Below, piece after piece: positions 50,293 to 61,678 of a stretch of DNA of 64,000 nucleotides (its first letter is position 1; every line of letters starts with the position of its first letter). The translations under genes were made by a program, and so were the position numbers. The notes beneath the pieces were generated by a model. It saw only the letters and a program-made list of their open reading frames with translations, did no database searches and was not told the DNA's origin. The DNA is from Hofstenia miamia. Its lineage: Eukaryota; Xenacoelomorpha; Acoela; Hofsteniidae. Location: positions 326,480 through 390,479 of the forward strand of contig CABFPE010000614.1 in assembly GCA_900660155.1 (NCBI GenBank), written 5' to 3'.

Positions 50293-50366
50293 TCCAGCAA
50301 AACATTATCGAGCCAGCCATGTATTCTGAGAGGAAGATTCAGACGCAATTGAGAAAAACTGCAAAG
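50293..50366 (+). CDS. possible exon G2, basic helical
   Basis: Acceptor-like 'caatattaggtag', 24 codons containing QQNIIEPAMYSERKIQTQLR, donor AAAG|GTATCT. Phase 1 to 0. Charged and helix-prone like exon D and G1. Confidence 0.33.
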
Positions 50367-51834
50367 GTATCTGTACCTCTAATAGGTGCAGAGTTGAATA
50401 TTGACGTATCAAAAAAATAATCAAAAGTGAGAAAAATTACATACCATCAAAACTAAAAAAATTAGTAATTTCTTTTATGTTCTCCCCAATTTTGCTTTTA
50501 CAATATACAATGAAATGATATAATTTCTAACCTTTTCCTATTGTAGTAAGCAAAGGGTTCGATATTTTCTTACACACATCATCCTGTCAAATTAATCCAA
50601 AAATAGAAAAATGAGTCCACTTTTGTAAAGGCAATTTTCGACATGGAGTCCCCCCTTAATAAAAAATCTTGACTGCACCTCCCTGTTGTGCTGATGGTGT
50701 GCCATTTATTCAGTTGCTAACAGTTTTAAGCTTAACTTTCAAAATTTCTTCAATTGAAACAAATGAGATGAATGTACAAGCCTAAAAACAATGAAAATTC
50801 ACTTAAACTACGACATGAGTAAAATTTTTAGAAGCGCATTTACATTTTGAGCAACTAGTGTTAAAAATTTATACTCAGTATTGTGTAAAATATGCATTAC
50901 AATTTCATTACATACTAATGCATGGTGTTGTATTTATGTTAATATTTTGTAAATTTTTTCTGCTAGTTTTAATATGTATAAAATATAATTAAATCAGACT
51001 TCATTATAATGCTTACATATTTCTATTCAAAACTTTTTTAGCATAAATATAGCTCTAATAAGAAGTGCAGCAAATTTCATTTTGGTTTAAAATTGAATTT
51101 CTGATGTTAATTCAACTGTTCCTTCATATATAAAATATCTTAAGGGCAAGCAATAGCTAAATTTTAGGTTGGATTCATTTAGATGACTGTTACTGTTTAA
51201 TACTTTACATATGTTTCAGTAAAGCATGTAGATTTTGCAGAAAAATGTCAAACAATAATGTTCGTTTATATTAAATGCGAAATGGTTCATACTCATTTCG
51301 AATAATATGAAATAACAGCAGATATTTATTATTGTAGATCCATATCAAAATCTTGCAATAAAGGAAGCTAATTCAGAAGTAATTAGAAAAAGTGTTCACA
51401 AACACTTTAATTATTGTTCGTTGAGGAATGTAACTCGCTTCAAAATAAAATATATGCTCATTAAGCTTCTTGACTGCTGAAGTAGTATTCCTTGCAATTT
51501 ATCTTAAGTCGATTTGAAGTATATCATTCAAGTATTTCCAATAAGGATGAAAGTGTTTGACTAGCAAAGATAAGTTTTGTTTCAAGGATTTTGCAAATAA
51601 TTATCAATAATTGTTTTTTCAACATTTTCAGCTTTCTTCTCATCTAATTTCATGATGGAATTTATTCTATTGCATTAAAGTAACATTCATAATGCATTTA
51701 AAATTTCTACATATGCAATGCGATTCAGATAGCGAATTAGAAGTAATCTTACAAATAATAAATATTTGAAAGTTCTTTTATTCCATGTGTTCTCATTTTA
51801 GTGGAATAACGAGCAATTTAATGTAAATGTGTTG

Positions 51835-51866
<32 letters not shown>

Positions 51867-52514
51867 AAGCTATGATAATTGCCTTTGGCGAAAATTACAG
51901 ACAAGAAAACTGCTTAGAACACTACATTAACAGGAGAAGACGATAACTCGCAAACAAGAGTTCATTTCTATTTACCTTATGGTTTAGCAAAGTGATGGTG
52001 TATATAGTGAGCACCCATGCATGCCAACTAAATTTAAGCGATTCAAATTTAAATGTTTTCAGCGTCACCAGAATAACAAGTAATTAGCCAGATGTAGATA
52101 TATATTTTATTACGAAACTAAATGTAACAAGTAGAACGGAGCCTGAAACAAGGGCCACATTATGGCAAGGATCAGAGTGGGGAACGGAAAAAACTTAGAT
52201 AGTTCGGGTCGGGTTGCGGAATATTAACCGTGGGCAAGGTAAAGATGCTAAACATTTCAATCTTTGAAATTCTTAAGGATTTTAACTAGATTTTTATTTT
52301 TACTGATAGAATATTTTTTTATGATAGAATATTTTTACATGTTATACTAGAAATCCTTCTTAATCGGGATGACTCACGGGTCATTTCTAGGCGACCCAGG
52401 TCACGCTATAGATCATTGATAGACCGGCCGGGTTGGCAGTGGATCAAAAATGTGAACGGCTTGCCACTTTGACGAGGATATTTAGTATGTAATCTCTGGT
52501 TTTGTAAAATATGA

Positions 52515-52550
<36 letters not shown>

Positions 52551-54150
52551 TTAAAAACTCTTGATATTGCCAAAAAAGTCATAACTAGTTTTAGGAAAAA
52601 CATTACCAAGTGTGGCATACAAATGTGTAAAATTGCAAACTAGAGCATTGGCCAGTAGGCTATTTTAGGTGGAATAATAAAACCATGAAACTGGTATGCA
52701 AAATTCCCAATAAACTAATGTAAACAATATTCCTTCACGGTCAACAAAGTTCACTCACAATTACATGCTATGAAATTCGTGATTTAAACAAAGTATTACA
52801 ACTGATGTTCTTGCGGTTTACTACAAACTCTATTATCAAACGTGATTATTAGTAATCCCACGGTGCCAGTAATAAACTTATTCGCCGGAAACAAAATAGA
52901 ACTATTTATAGAATCGTGTCAGCCCATCTGCAATTGTTATCAATACAACGACCAAACATAAATTTAACTTCCACAGAATTACAATATTATTTCTTAAATC
53001 ACATTTCATTTACTTTTGGGCTTTGTTTGATTTAATCCGTAAATAGCATGTTAGAGCTTATACAACGGGTGAAATATATTCCACAAATTTCTATTAATTA
53101 ATTAATGTACTTCAAACGTGAATTCAGGGCTACAACTGCACCAGGGTCTTAGGCCTAAGCTAAGGCCAATCCAGATTCAAATTAAGCACTTGAAGCTCAA
53201 TTTCATTAGAGGCATTGCATTAAAGAAAATGCTGTCTTTATGTAAACTTAGCCCAATTCTAGCTGTCTGAACGATATTAATTAAGCTCATCCCAAATACA
53301 AAAATCCGAAATTGTTGCACTTTGAAGTATTTCCAAAATGTATATTTATTAGATAACGTTAGGAATGGAAGTATAGCACATAGTAAAAATGAATTACTAA
53401 GAATAAAACTTGAAATAAAAGAAAATATTTATTTCAAATTGAAACTGTCTTCTCCAATCACAACACATGGATGTATATTAGTTCCTATTCATTGCTGAAG
53501 CAAAAATATATAAGTTATTAAAACTAGAAGGCCCAAAAAAATTTTACTACTAGAAAGGCCAGAGTGAGACAATTGACCAAAACCAATATTTTTTGAGATG
53601 TAAATTCACAAAATATCAATCAAGAAATAAAAATTCAACATGTGAGTTTTACTTAAGTAACGTATATCTAACCAATAAAAAGCACATTTTTAACTAAAGC
53701 AGAAATTTTCTTCCTTATTAATTACTAAGTTGAATTAGTCCTTAAATTAGAAAATGCATGAGTAATATCTTTATTTTGTTTACTTAATCCAGAGTAACTG
53801 AAAAGGTAGTAGTTAAGTGAATTTTGGTTGTAAATTTAAAATTTATGTGAAGAAATTACAAGGATAAGTGAGAGATCAATAACTTCATGAGGCCCAATTA
53901 TCTCAGGGATCTGTTTGAAGTGAGTGAATTTACTAAGTATAGTGGGATAATTGAATTGGTGTTTTCTCCATGTCAAAATGTAATAAACAATAAATTATGA
54001 TTAATGAATTTGTTGAAAAATTCCATTCTTCAATGCAACAAAGTACAGTTTTTGCTTCAAAACTTAAACCTTAATATTTCAACAATAACTTTCAATACGA
54101 AATATTTATCAAACAAATAAATGAATTCCTGAACAAGTAAATTTGTGCAG
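50367..54150. other. non-coding stretch with microsatellites and a GC-rich repeat patch
   Basis: (TA)n at 51835-51860 and 52516-52546. About 52130-52450 is GC-richer, with cgggtcggg and gggtcatttctaggcgaccc words, and probably an old transposon piece. A 17-base word gatagaatattttt... is repeated in tandem near 52305-52335. No gene seen. Confidence 0.5.
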
Positions 54151-54336
54151 GATGGCTTGGATCAATTGCCTCATCTGGTCCTTCTAGATATAAATACATA
54201 TAAAACTACCTCAAGCACTATTTTTAAGTTCAATGCAGAATTAGCACTTCCAAAAATACTTAAAAAAGATTTGAACAAATTCTATTGCAAATATAATTTA
54301 TGTCACAGCAAGGAATTTTGGAAATGGGTCAATTGA
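54151..54336 (+). CDS. possible terminal exon H of the putative plus-strand gene
   Basis: Acceptor 'gtaaatttgtgcag', then 61 codons beginning DGLDQLPHLVLLDINTYKTT and ending HSKEFWKWVN at TGA. Start phase 0 fits exon G2. Lys-rich second half. No domain recognised, and the exon is AT-rich, so confidence is low. Confidence 0.25.
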   Translation, partial: DGLDQLPHLVLLDINTYKTTSSTIFKFNAELALPKILKKDLNKFYCKYNLCHSKEFWKWVN

Positions 54337-54729
54337 TATTTTTCGCCATTTTACCTTAAAACAAGTTTTGAAACTTAGATAAACAAAATATTTTATTTAA
54401 GTAAATATGATATTTTTTACCTGCACGAGCAAGACAACGATGAAGTATTCTTGTGCTATTACAACAGCAATTTACAAACTTAATAACTAAGTAATGAAAA
54501 AAGTAAGTTGAATGACAATTTAAGCCTGTTTGTGTCCGTGAGACATTACTCTAAATGTTATGCAAAAGAATATGTTCAAAACGATGCAATTAATAAGAAT
54601 AATAGAATTATTAAAATATAAGATGCAAAAGCAATACTCTGTTGAAATAAACACATTACTTTAGCAAGCTACCACGTTAGTGAAAGTCCATGGGCTTGCA
54701 TTAGTACACGGTTAAGTATTTTTAAAGAA

Positions 54730-54935
54730 TTAACCTTTCTTTAAATTTGAGATAGTTTTATACTCCATTTCAATTTTAGAAAAAGTACAACTTCCATCAT
54801 CTAGTCCACGTGGTTTTGAAACTCTAATCACTTGGAAAACTTCAGACAAGATTGAACAGATGTTGCACCATGGCACATAATATTGAACAGTAGTTTCTTC
54901 GATGCATTGCTTTTGGTGCACAAAGGTTGTTTCGT
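54730..54935 (-). CDS. candidate terminal exon, Cys-containing, unrecognised
   Basis: On minus, acceptor 'aatccaaatatttatag' then 67 codons: ETTFVHQKQCIEETTVQYYV, PWCNICSILSEVFQVIRVSK, a charged GLDDGSCTFSKIEMEY stretch and a Lys-rich end at TAA 54730-54732. Four cysteines (QCIEE, WCNIC, GSCTF) suggest a secreted or extracellular segment such as a cystine-rich domain end. No family is certain. Start phase 1. Confidence 0.4.
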
Positions 54936-55462
54936 CTATAAATATTTGGATTTGCTAAAATAGCAAAAGAACGCTCACTTCAAAGCTCTGACTTTATTAA
55001 AATATAGCGCTCACTTCTGCCAAAACACTACCTTTCCGAAAAAGTTAGATAATGTATCTGCATATTTACTATTACGTCACATTCTTTCTCGATGTCAATA
55101 TGGTGGTGGAAATTATTAGCCTAATAAAATGCCAAATACATTCTAAAACACACTAGAAACGGATTGTTACATTTATATGTTTCTTCAAGGCGTCTCTTTA
55201 AATAACGCAATCACGATACGAATGCCGATTTTGTATGGTTTGTTCCTACCTTGTTTTCGTTCTTGTTGTTTTATTTGTTTGGTTTTTCATTTAATTTTTA
55301 ATTCCACTCTGCAAAAATGTACATAAAATATACATGTTTTGCAAGATATCTGTTTTCGATTGTAAGAAATTTTATTTCCCTCTATCTGCTTTCTGCTTTT
55401 CATATTTCTATCTCGATGCATTTCATACTTTGTGTCTAAATTTTACAAAATCTAAGTATACA

Positions 55463-55463
<1 letters not shown>
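54936..55463. other. non-coding stretch
   Basis: Nothing coding seen on either strand. Confidence 0.6.

Positions 55464-55502
<39 letters not shown>
55464..55502. repeat. (TA)n microsatellite
   Basis: Uninterrupted TA run. Confidence 0.96.
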
Positions 55503-55505
<3 letters not shown>

Positions 55506-55595
55506 TGTTTGCCTCTCGATACCAAAAAAGGCACAAAGAAATGAAAGGGAAATTTCCATGAATATGTTGAAAAAGTGAATGCGCATTAAAATTGT

Positions 55596-55756
55596 CAGGG
55601 CCGCTGCCAGACGAAGGCTAGAGGAATCAACATCCCTCCTTTATGACATAGGGGTAGGCAATATTCAACATATACAATATGCCAAAATTGTAAAAAATAA
55701 CGATTTATTGATGGTAATTGAAGACTTTCTATGACAAACTCCTGGCTGCAGCCCTG
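55596..55756. mobile_element. hAT-like MITE, 161 bases
   Basis: Terminal inverted repeats CAGGGCCGCTGCCAG and CAGGGCTGCAGCCAG (13/15). Flanking 8-mers aaaattgt and aaaaatgc agree at 6 of 8, consistent with an old 8-base hAT target duplication. No coding capacity. Confidence 0.6.
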
Positions 55757-56132
55757 AAAAATGCTTCTTAAGCAGTTGACTTATTTATCGTATATCAAGA
55801 ATTATTTCAAACGGGTAAACTTAACTTGTCTAGCGAATGTTTTATGTAATGTAAGACAAGCTGTGAGTTGCAAAAAATTGCCTTTAACATAGTTGTGTTT
55901 TATTTTTTAAAGTAATTTTAATACCATAGGTTTCAGTTAAATGCAAAAGAAAATTAAAGCAACTAAATTTGGGAATTTGGAAATTGGTTTAAAGTGCAAT
56001 GTTTCCACCATTGAGTGATAATATTCTTCTTTCCAAGAACAGTGAAATATCATTTTCTCTTTAACTGCACTATGTGTAAAAGTGCTCGCTTCCTTTTGAA
56101 GTTCTTTCCTCTAATGATTTGCATTTAATTTG

Positions 56133-56163
56133 TGTTTGTTCATTCGATATTTTTGTCTTGTAG
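56133..56163 (+). promoter_or_regulatory. strong 3' splice site upstream of the channel gene
   Basis: A pyrimidine-rich run ending ttttgtcttgtag at 56163. Sequence after it carries an in-frame TAA at 56247-56249 before the ATG at 56253, so an exon starting here would carry 5' UTR. This suggests at least one upstream leader exon. Confidence 0.55.
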
Positions 56164-56252
56164 CCAATCAAATTTAATCAATAATATAAAATTATTTTAA
56201 GGATTCTTACAGTGGAATTCAAAGCGATCTTACAGTCTTGCCAAACTAATTA

Positions 56253-57710
56253 ATGGATGAATTGAAGTTGACTTGCAGCAAAGTAGCTTTATTCTGTCTT
56301 GTATTAGTTAGCATATGCATGCTGGTCTATTCAACCATAAAGAACGTCAACGAATATCTCACGTATCCTATATCAACAGAATCCATTTTCAAGATTGAAC
56401 GTGATAAAAAGAACTTTTTCCCAGACATTATACTTTGTAATCACCGGGTTGCAAGTCTTAGGCAGCTTCAAAAGCACAAACTTCCTCAGTCTTCATTTAA
56501 TAGGTCAGTGGATGGGAATAGCATATGGCAAGCTTTAAAAGAAAACAGATCAGTAGAGATTGCTAAAAAGCATGTGGATAACGTGTTGTGGCATAACACA
56601 GAGATCAACTATTATTCAGTTGGGTTAATGAAGATGATTGGTATACCCAAAGAAGAATTTATAATTGATTGCAATATTAAGGATTATATATCACAAGAGC
56701 TTGTTAGCTGCATGGAATACATAGAAGATTATTTTTCTAATGAATATGCTCTTTGTCATAAACTCTCCCTTCCTAATCAAATGAAGTTTACAGCTGGTCG
56801 GATTCAGTCTGCTGTAGCAGGAGTTAGACTTAATCTATACATTAAGCCTGAAGATGCCAGTGGACTATTAAGTTATCTGTCTGGCGTAAGGATAACAATC
56901 CAAGACCCCTCGTTTCCTGTTATACCTCAATCTGAAGGTATAGATATTGGACCTGGAAATGAAATAAGCATAAAGTTTAAGAGATTTGTTCATACCAAGC
57001 TCAGCAGACACAACTTTAAGTGCAGTGAAAATTGGCAACAATGGTCGGAAAAAAAGCGAGATTTTCCTGGAGTTAAGTTTAGTCATAGTAACTTTACATG
57101 CGAGCAAATGTGTGCTTCAAAAATTCTATCAGAACTTTGCGATTGCGTCACGCTACAAATTTTCAGTAAAGACAAAGAAATTTGTACTTCTGAAGATAAA
57201 TGCATCATTGACAATAAGGAATCGATAGATAAGAGTGTTCACGAATGCCATCGAATAATGTGCCAAACTCCTTGTACTATAAATGGATATACGCACTCTT
57301 CTAATCAAGTAGCGTTTCCATCGAATGCATTTCTGCCCTATTTCATATCTGAATTACTTACTAGAAAAAACATCAGTTATGGAATTAGGGATTCAATCCT
57401 ACGTACGTTCAACACAAAACATCCAACGCATTTTGAGCACTACGATATTCTACGCAAGCAATTCATACACGTGCATGTTTATCGTGGGAGTGCAGAAACT
57501 GAGTACATTACAGAGAATCTCATCTACACTAGCTGGAGTCTACTGGGAAACATCGGTGGAAACATGGGGATGTTTCTTGGAATATCCCTTTTAGGCATAC
57601 TCGATCTTCTAATCAAATTTAAAAACTGGATCATTGCAAAGTTCACCCAATATTTTAGGAAACTTAAAACTGATCAGCGTAATGCAGTCCAAGTAAAAGA
57701 AATTGCATGA
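56253..57710 (+). CDS. DEG/ENaC family sodium channel, intact single coding exon
   Basis: A 485-residue protein with the full DEG/ENaC layout: TM1 about residues 11-29, the FPDIILCN motif after TM1 (56-63, family form FPAVTICN), a large extracellular loop with 14 cysteines (including 257, 283, 287, 296, 298, 311, 317, 332, 337, 341) and TM2 about 428-456 with LLGNIGGNMGMFLG and the G-x-S selectivity filter as G443-I444-S445. The conserved acidic residue after it is Asp451. Members are trimeric, amiloride-sensitive-type sodium channels of the plasma membrane gated by peptide, proton or mechanical stimuli; the stimulus here cannot be read. Odd point: only about 10 residues precede TM1, so the cytosolic His-Gly gating motif is absent. 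Either translation starts here, or the coding exon really begins at an acceptor-like ttgcag|C at 56278 and an upstream exon supplies the N-terminus. The tail is short and basic. Codon use and length point to a functional gene. Confidence 0.95.
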   Translation: MDELKLTCSKVALFCLVLVSICMLVYSTIKNVNEYLTYPISTESIFKIERDKKNFFPDIILCNHRVASLRQLQKHKLPQSSFNRSVDGNSIWQALKENRSVEIAKKHVDNVLWHNTEINYYSVGLMKMIGIPKEEFIIDCNIKDYISQELVSCMEYIEDYFSNEYALCHKLSLPNQMKFTAGRIQSAVAGVRLNLYIKPEDASGLLSYLSGVRITIQDPSFPVIPQSEGIDIGPGNEISIKFKRFVHTKLSRHNFKCSENWQQWSEKKRDFPGVKFSHSNFTCEQMCASKILSELCDCVTLQIFSKDKEICTSEDKCIIDNKESIDKSVHECHRIMCQTPCTINGYTHSSNQVAFPSNAFLPYFISELLTRKNISYGIRDSILRTFNTKHPTHFEHYDILRKQFIHVHVYRGSAETEYITENLIYTSWSLLGNIGGNMGMFLGISLLGILDLLIKFKNWIIAKFTQYFRKLKTDQRNAVQVKEIA

Positions 57711-59390
57711 TGCTAGGTTTCTATACCCTCGCTTTTATGTTCTTTCTGCAAAAATCTTCCATTTTTCAACAATCTCGTCAGAAAAAAAATTTCATGAATA
57801 ATGCATTACTCATTTAGTTTCAACTGTGTATGTAATTATTGCATAATATGGAGAACGATTTTGGAATTTCCTTTGTAAATTCAAGATTTTATAATTGTAA
57901 GTTGAACCACTTCTGTATTTTAAAGTTAAAATAATATAAATATGTTCTGAAGAACTTTAATTAATATTTGAATATACTAGAGATTTTCTTTATTTACTTG
58001 CATAGCACAATTAAAACAAGTTTATAGTCCATCAAAATGTTAATACTAATAATATTAAAGAAAGAATCGTGACAAACTTCTAGAGCATCAGATGATCCAC
58101 AAAAGAAAGCAAATTTAGTCATGAGGTAATTGTCCATAAACCAAAAATTGCAACATTCAATATAATTTCAGCAATCTCTAAATTGCTAAAATTGGTAAAA
58201 ACACCAAAAATAAATGCATTAAAATTCCCAAATTACAATTTCAAGCTAACATATAGAATATATCTATAATATTTATTGTAAATATTTTATAACAACATAG
58301 CTTGTGTTCCAGTGTATCCTTTAAAATAGTAAAAATATGGTAGCAATTTTCAAATTCACAGATACGAATTTAGAGATTTTCACAGAACTATTCTTAGTTC
58401 CAGCCCATGAAGATATTGGTTAAAGCTAGATTAGATAAATAAGGGTGTATTACAAGGGTAGTAACGGCAACGTTTAATCATATGCTTCAAAAATCAAAAG
58501 CTGTAAAAATATGTTTGTATGTCATTGTTAAATATTTCAGTTACGGATCCCTACGTTTTTTGGAAAGTGCAAAGAACGATAACAAAATCATAAAGTTCTG
58601 TGGATTACTCATAGAGTGGTGTAAGAATTATTGAAATTGGATCAAACCTGAATGAGTTATAGTTTCCCAAAAATAGAATACTGAGAAGAAAAATTCCAAA
58701 GTTTTTAGGTTTTTTGCAACTGGCTTTTTCAATTTTGAAGATACAATTATGCACTGCGGCTACAAGAAATGCAGCAATCTATCGATTGGTGTATAGCTTT
58801 GGTGTATAACATTGGATAATATTTCCGATTTTTATTAAAAAGGGGATTTTGAATATTCTAAAAAATTGATATTTTACTCAATTTCACTAAAAGTTCTTGT
58901 GATATTAACATGAAAATTGGTTTTTTATAGCATATAGTGCAAATCAGGTCTGTATTGAAATCAAATCGATTATTTGATACTTTTAGCATTAAATGGCTTT
59001 AGTCTACTAAAGTTGTCTTGACGGGACAGAGCAAAGTCGTGAGGAAGGAAATTTTCTATCTGGTGGTGTTTTCAGATTTGAAATATTTTCAATAGTTTGT
59101 GAGTTACAAGCGTTTAAATATAATTAACCATTTAACCACTTACCTAACATTTTTGAACCATTTAAATCATCTTTGACAGAGAGTGCACCTAAAAATTTCT
59201 TGTCAACTTCTAATCAATTAACATTTACCCTGATCAACATGCAATGAGTCTCATCCGGATATTTTGGGTTGCATGTTTGTTTTTCTGTTGCCAGCAAGGA
59301 ATAAGGTTTTGAAGAACTGCAAGGAGAAGGTAGCAAACTAGGGGACTATAGAGTGGGACTATAGAAGTTGTATTTTTCATTCTACTGTAA
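57711..59390. other. 3' flank of the channel gene
   Basis: Possible polyadenylation signal ATTAAA at 58010-58015, about 300 bases after the stop. The rest is AT-rich. At about 59290-59330 the plus strand has a good acceptor (tttttctgttgccag) followed by 11 codons and AAG|GTAGCA, and the minus strand is also open, so no call is made. Confidence 0.5.
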
Positions 59391-59564
59391 AGAAAGTCAA
59401 GTCTACTCACCAAGACTTTCACTGTTACCACTCTAGAGGAAATGATTCAAATATCTATTCAGAATATGAACAAACATCAGTTGTTTGACGCATTTGAAAA
59501 TCTTATTCCCAGGTTGAATGCTGTTCTTCAAAATAGTGGAGGCAGCTTAGAAGTTGTAATGTAG
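59391..59564 (+). pseudogene. C-terminal remnant of a Tc1/mariner-type transposase
   Basis: A plus frame of 57 codons including LEEMIQISIQNMNKHQLFDA and ending FENLIPRLNAVLQNSGG.. at TAG. The R-L-x-A-V-x-x-N-G-G pattern right at the end is that of many mariner-family transposases (usually followed by HIEH). The catalytic part and terminal repeats were not found. Confidence 0.45.
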
Positions 59565-60157
59565 TGGATTTTAAATCTCAATATGTATTTGTTCATTTCC
59601 TGTCCCTAATTTCTAATGCATCTTTGTTTGTTTACCAAAATTGCATTTTAAAATTCATAGCAACTTTATAGCCTATCTGTATTTCTATATTTGTAAGGCT
59701 CTGTAATTTGATTGGTTGTGGTAATTATTGCAGGGTCACAAAAATGAAAGAATGTTGTGATATTTGTTATTTTAAATACTTGGACAAAATTTAAACCAAT
59801 TCGCTACTTACAAAAATATTTTATTGTACTGCAAATAACCAGTAAGTGATTAAAGTAGTCCTTGATGCAACATAAAATTTAAATGATGCACAATCATGGT
59901 AAAATTTAAATTTCATTTTTAAGGAATGTCGAAATTCCAATTAACCCCTTCTAAATGCATGTCGACCCCTTTAGTTAATAATGCTGGCTATGGGCCTGTA
60001 GCAATCTGAGCAATATACATAACATGCGTATTGTCAACATTAACAGCAATTTGAAACGTCCTCTATACATTCACGTGTATCAAACTTGATTGGTTATTGA
60101 AATTTTAAAGCCATATGAGTCACGCGCTGAACTACATGCCGCTTTAGCACACATTGC
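59565..60157. other. non-coding stretch
   Basis: Nothing seen. Confidence 0.6.
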
Positions 60158-60601
60158 CAGTGGCGGATACAGAAATACTTTTTAGAGGGGGCCCAATGCG
60201 GGATTTCCTTGTGCACTAAAAATGAGAATTTTTTATTGCATTTTTGATGATATGTGATTAAGTAAAGTACAAAATGTTCACATAAAGTTAGGAATGTGTG
60301 CCTACTCGTCAAACTATGTACATTTTGTTAAATATTTTGATAATTTTCAAGAAAATCAAGCTTCCCAAAATAAAAAAAATTACGAAAAATTGTGCCAGGT
60401 TTTGAGAAATCACAGAATGAAGTGCTTCTTGTAATTTTGGAGAAGATGCATGTTGGTGAATTCCGCACATATTATTGAATTTGAATGCAAAAATTTGAAG
60501 CACTCTACTGGGTACAAAAGAATTTGGTTTTTAATTTTTTACACCACTTTAACGAACTATTTTTATTTTAGAGGGGCTGGGCCATCTCTGTATCCGCTTC
60601 G
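60158..60601. mobile_element. hAT-like MITE, 444 bases
   Basis: Left end CAGTGGCGGATACAGAAAT; right end read inward CGAAGCGGATACAGAGAT, sharing GCGGATACAG. G-rich subterminal tttagaggggg on the left and tttagagggg on the right. Flanking 8-mers cacattgc (60150-60157) and cacagtgc (60602-60609) match at 7 of 8, as expected for a hAT target duplication. No transposase frame inside. Confidence 0.7.
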
Positions 60602-60920
60602 CACAGTGCCGTCAACTGGCTAAATTCAATCACCCGACTGATAAAAATCTTATCGTCTCCATTGTCATTACAGCCTATGAGCAGTTAAATATTATGGCAC
60701 TAACTTGATGAGCATTTGAATTTGTTGTCCGTATTACATTTAGCACCTTGAAAACATCTTTGACTGAAAATTGAGCTTCACACACTCTGCATTTACAAAT
60801 TTTCAGGTCATGATGTCACATCAAGCCCACGTTTAGTATCATTTGACTAGGTTGTTCTGTTTAAAAAGAACAATTATATCATGACTGTATTCAGTCGTTC
60901 GGTCACTTCGGCAATGGCCG

Positions 60921-60949
60921 GACCACTACTTTATCAAAGTAGTGCGGTC
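60921..60949. repeat. small hairpin, GACC.ACTACTTT stem
   Basis: gaccactacttt and aaagtagtgcggtc pair over 12 bases with a 2-base bulge and a 3-base loop, in a GC-richer patch that may be repeat-derived. Confidence 0.6.
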
Positions 60950-61639
60950 AAGCTTTAAGAATTATAGCAATTAATTAACTTATATTAAGGAATTTGATGA
61001 GAAGGATCTTGATAAATTTTCATTGAAAGTTCATATAGAAACAATGAAAACAAACATTTAAAAACGAAAAGGGATGAATCAATCAGTTTGTCGGATATAA
61101 CCTAAACAAAAAATTAAACTAATAATTTGAAGGAAGTTGTTCTTTCTCTCATTGAAAGCCTTATAGAAAGGTCCCGCTGGACTCTTCCGCAAAAGTTTAA
61201 CCATGATGCCATAAGAGAACCATACCGCGAAATGCCGGATTGGTGGGTTGATAAGTCATTTCTGCATTTGCATATAAGTCAATTGGAAACCTTGCACTTA
61301 TAATTTGAGGCTACACTGCTTGTCGGCAGTGCTCAGAAATGACCTCGGGTACAAAAATACAGTGTCAATAAATTCAAAAGTCTTCATATGATGATAAAAT
61401 ATTTATTTCAACAATCAAAATCTGAAAAAATATCAAACATGTCAAACATATGCAAAAATTTAAAAGTGCAAATAAATTTGAATGCAATAACCAGTATTAG
61501 CAGTGCGGGATGCAAGGTGACTAAAAAATATTTCTAAACTACGATTACCAGATAATAGAAGACACATCCACAAACACATTCCATGTAAGGACTTTCTGTT
61601 GAACTTCTTTTAAAAAAATTTCGATATACAACGTCGATA

Positions 61640-61678
<39 letters not shown>

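Noticed and set aside
56868-57594. Three secondary frames inside the channel gene
   Set aside because: Shadows of the DEG/ENaC reading frame.
59234-59431. Minus-strand frame with good acceptor (tgactttctttacag)
   Set aside because: Overlaps the plus-strand mariner C-terminus remnant at its right end and shows no domain.
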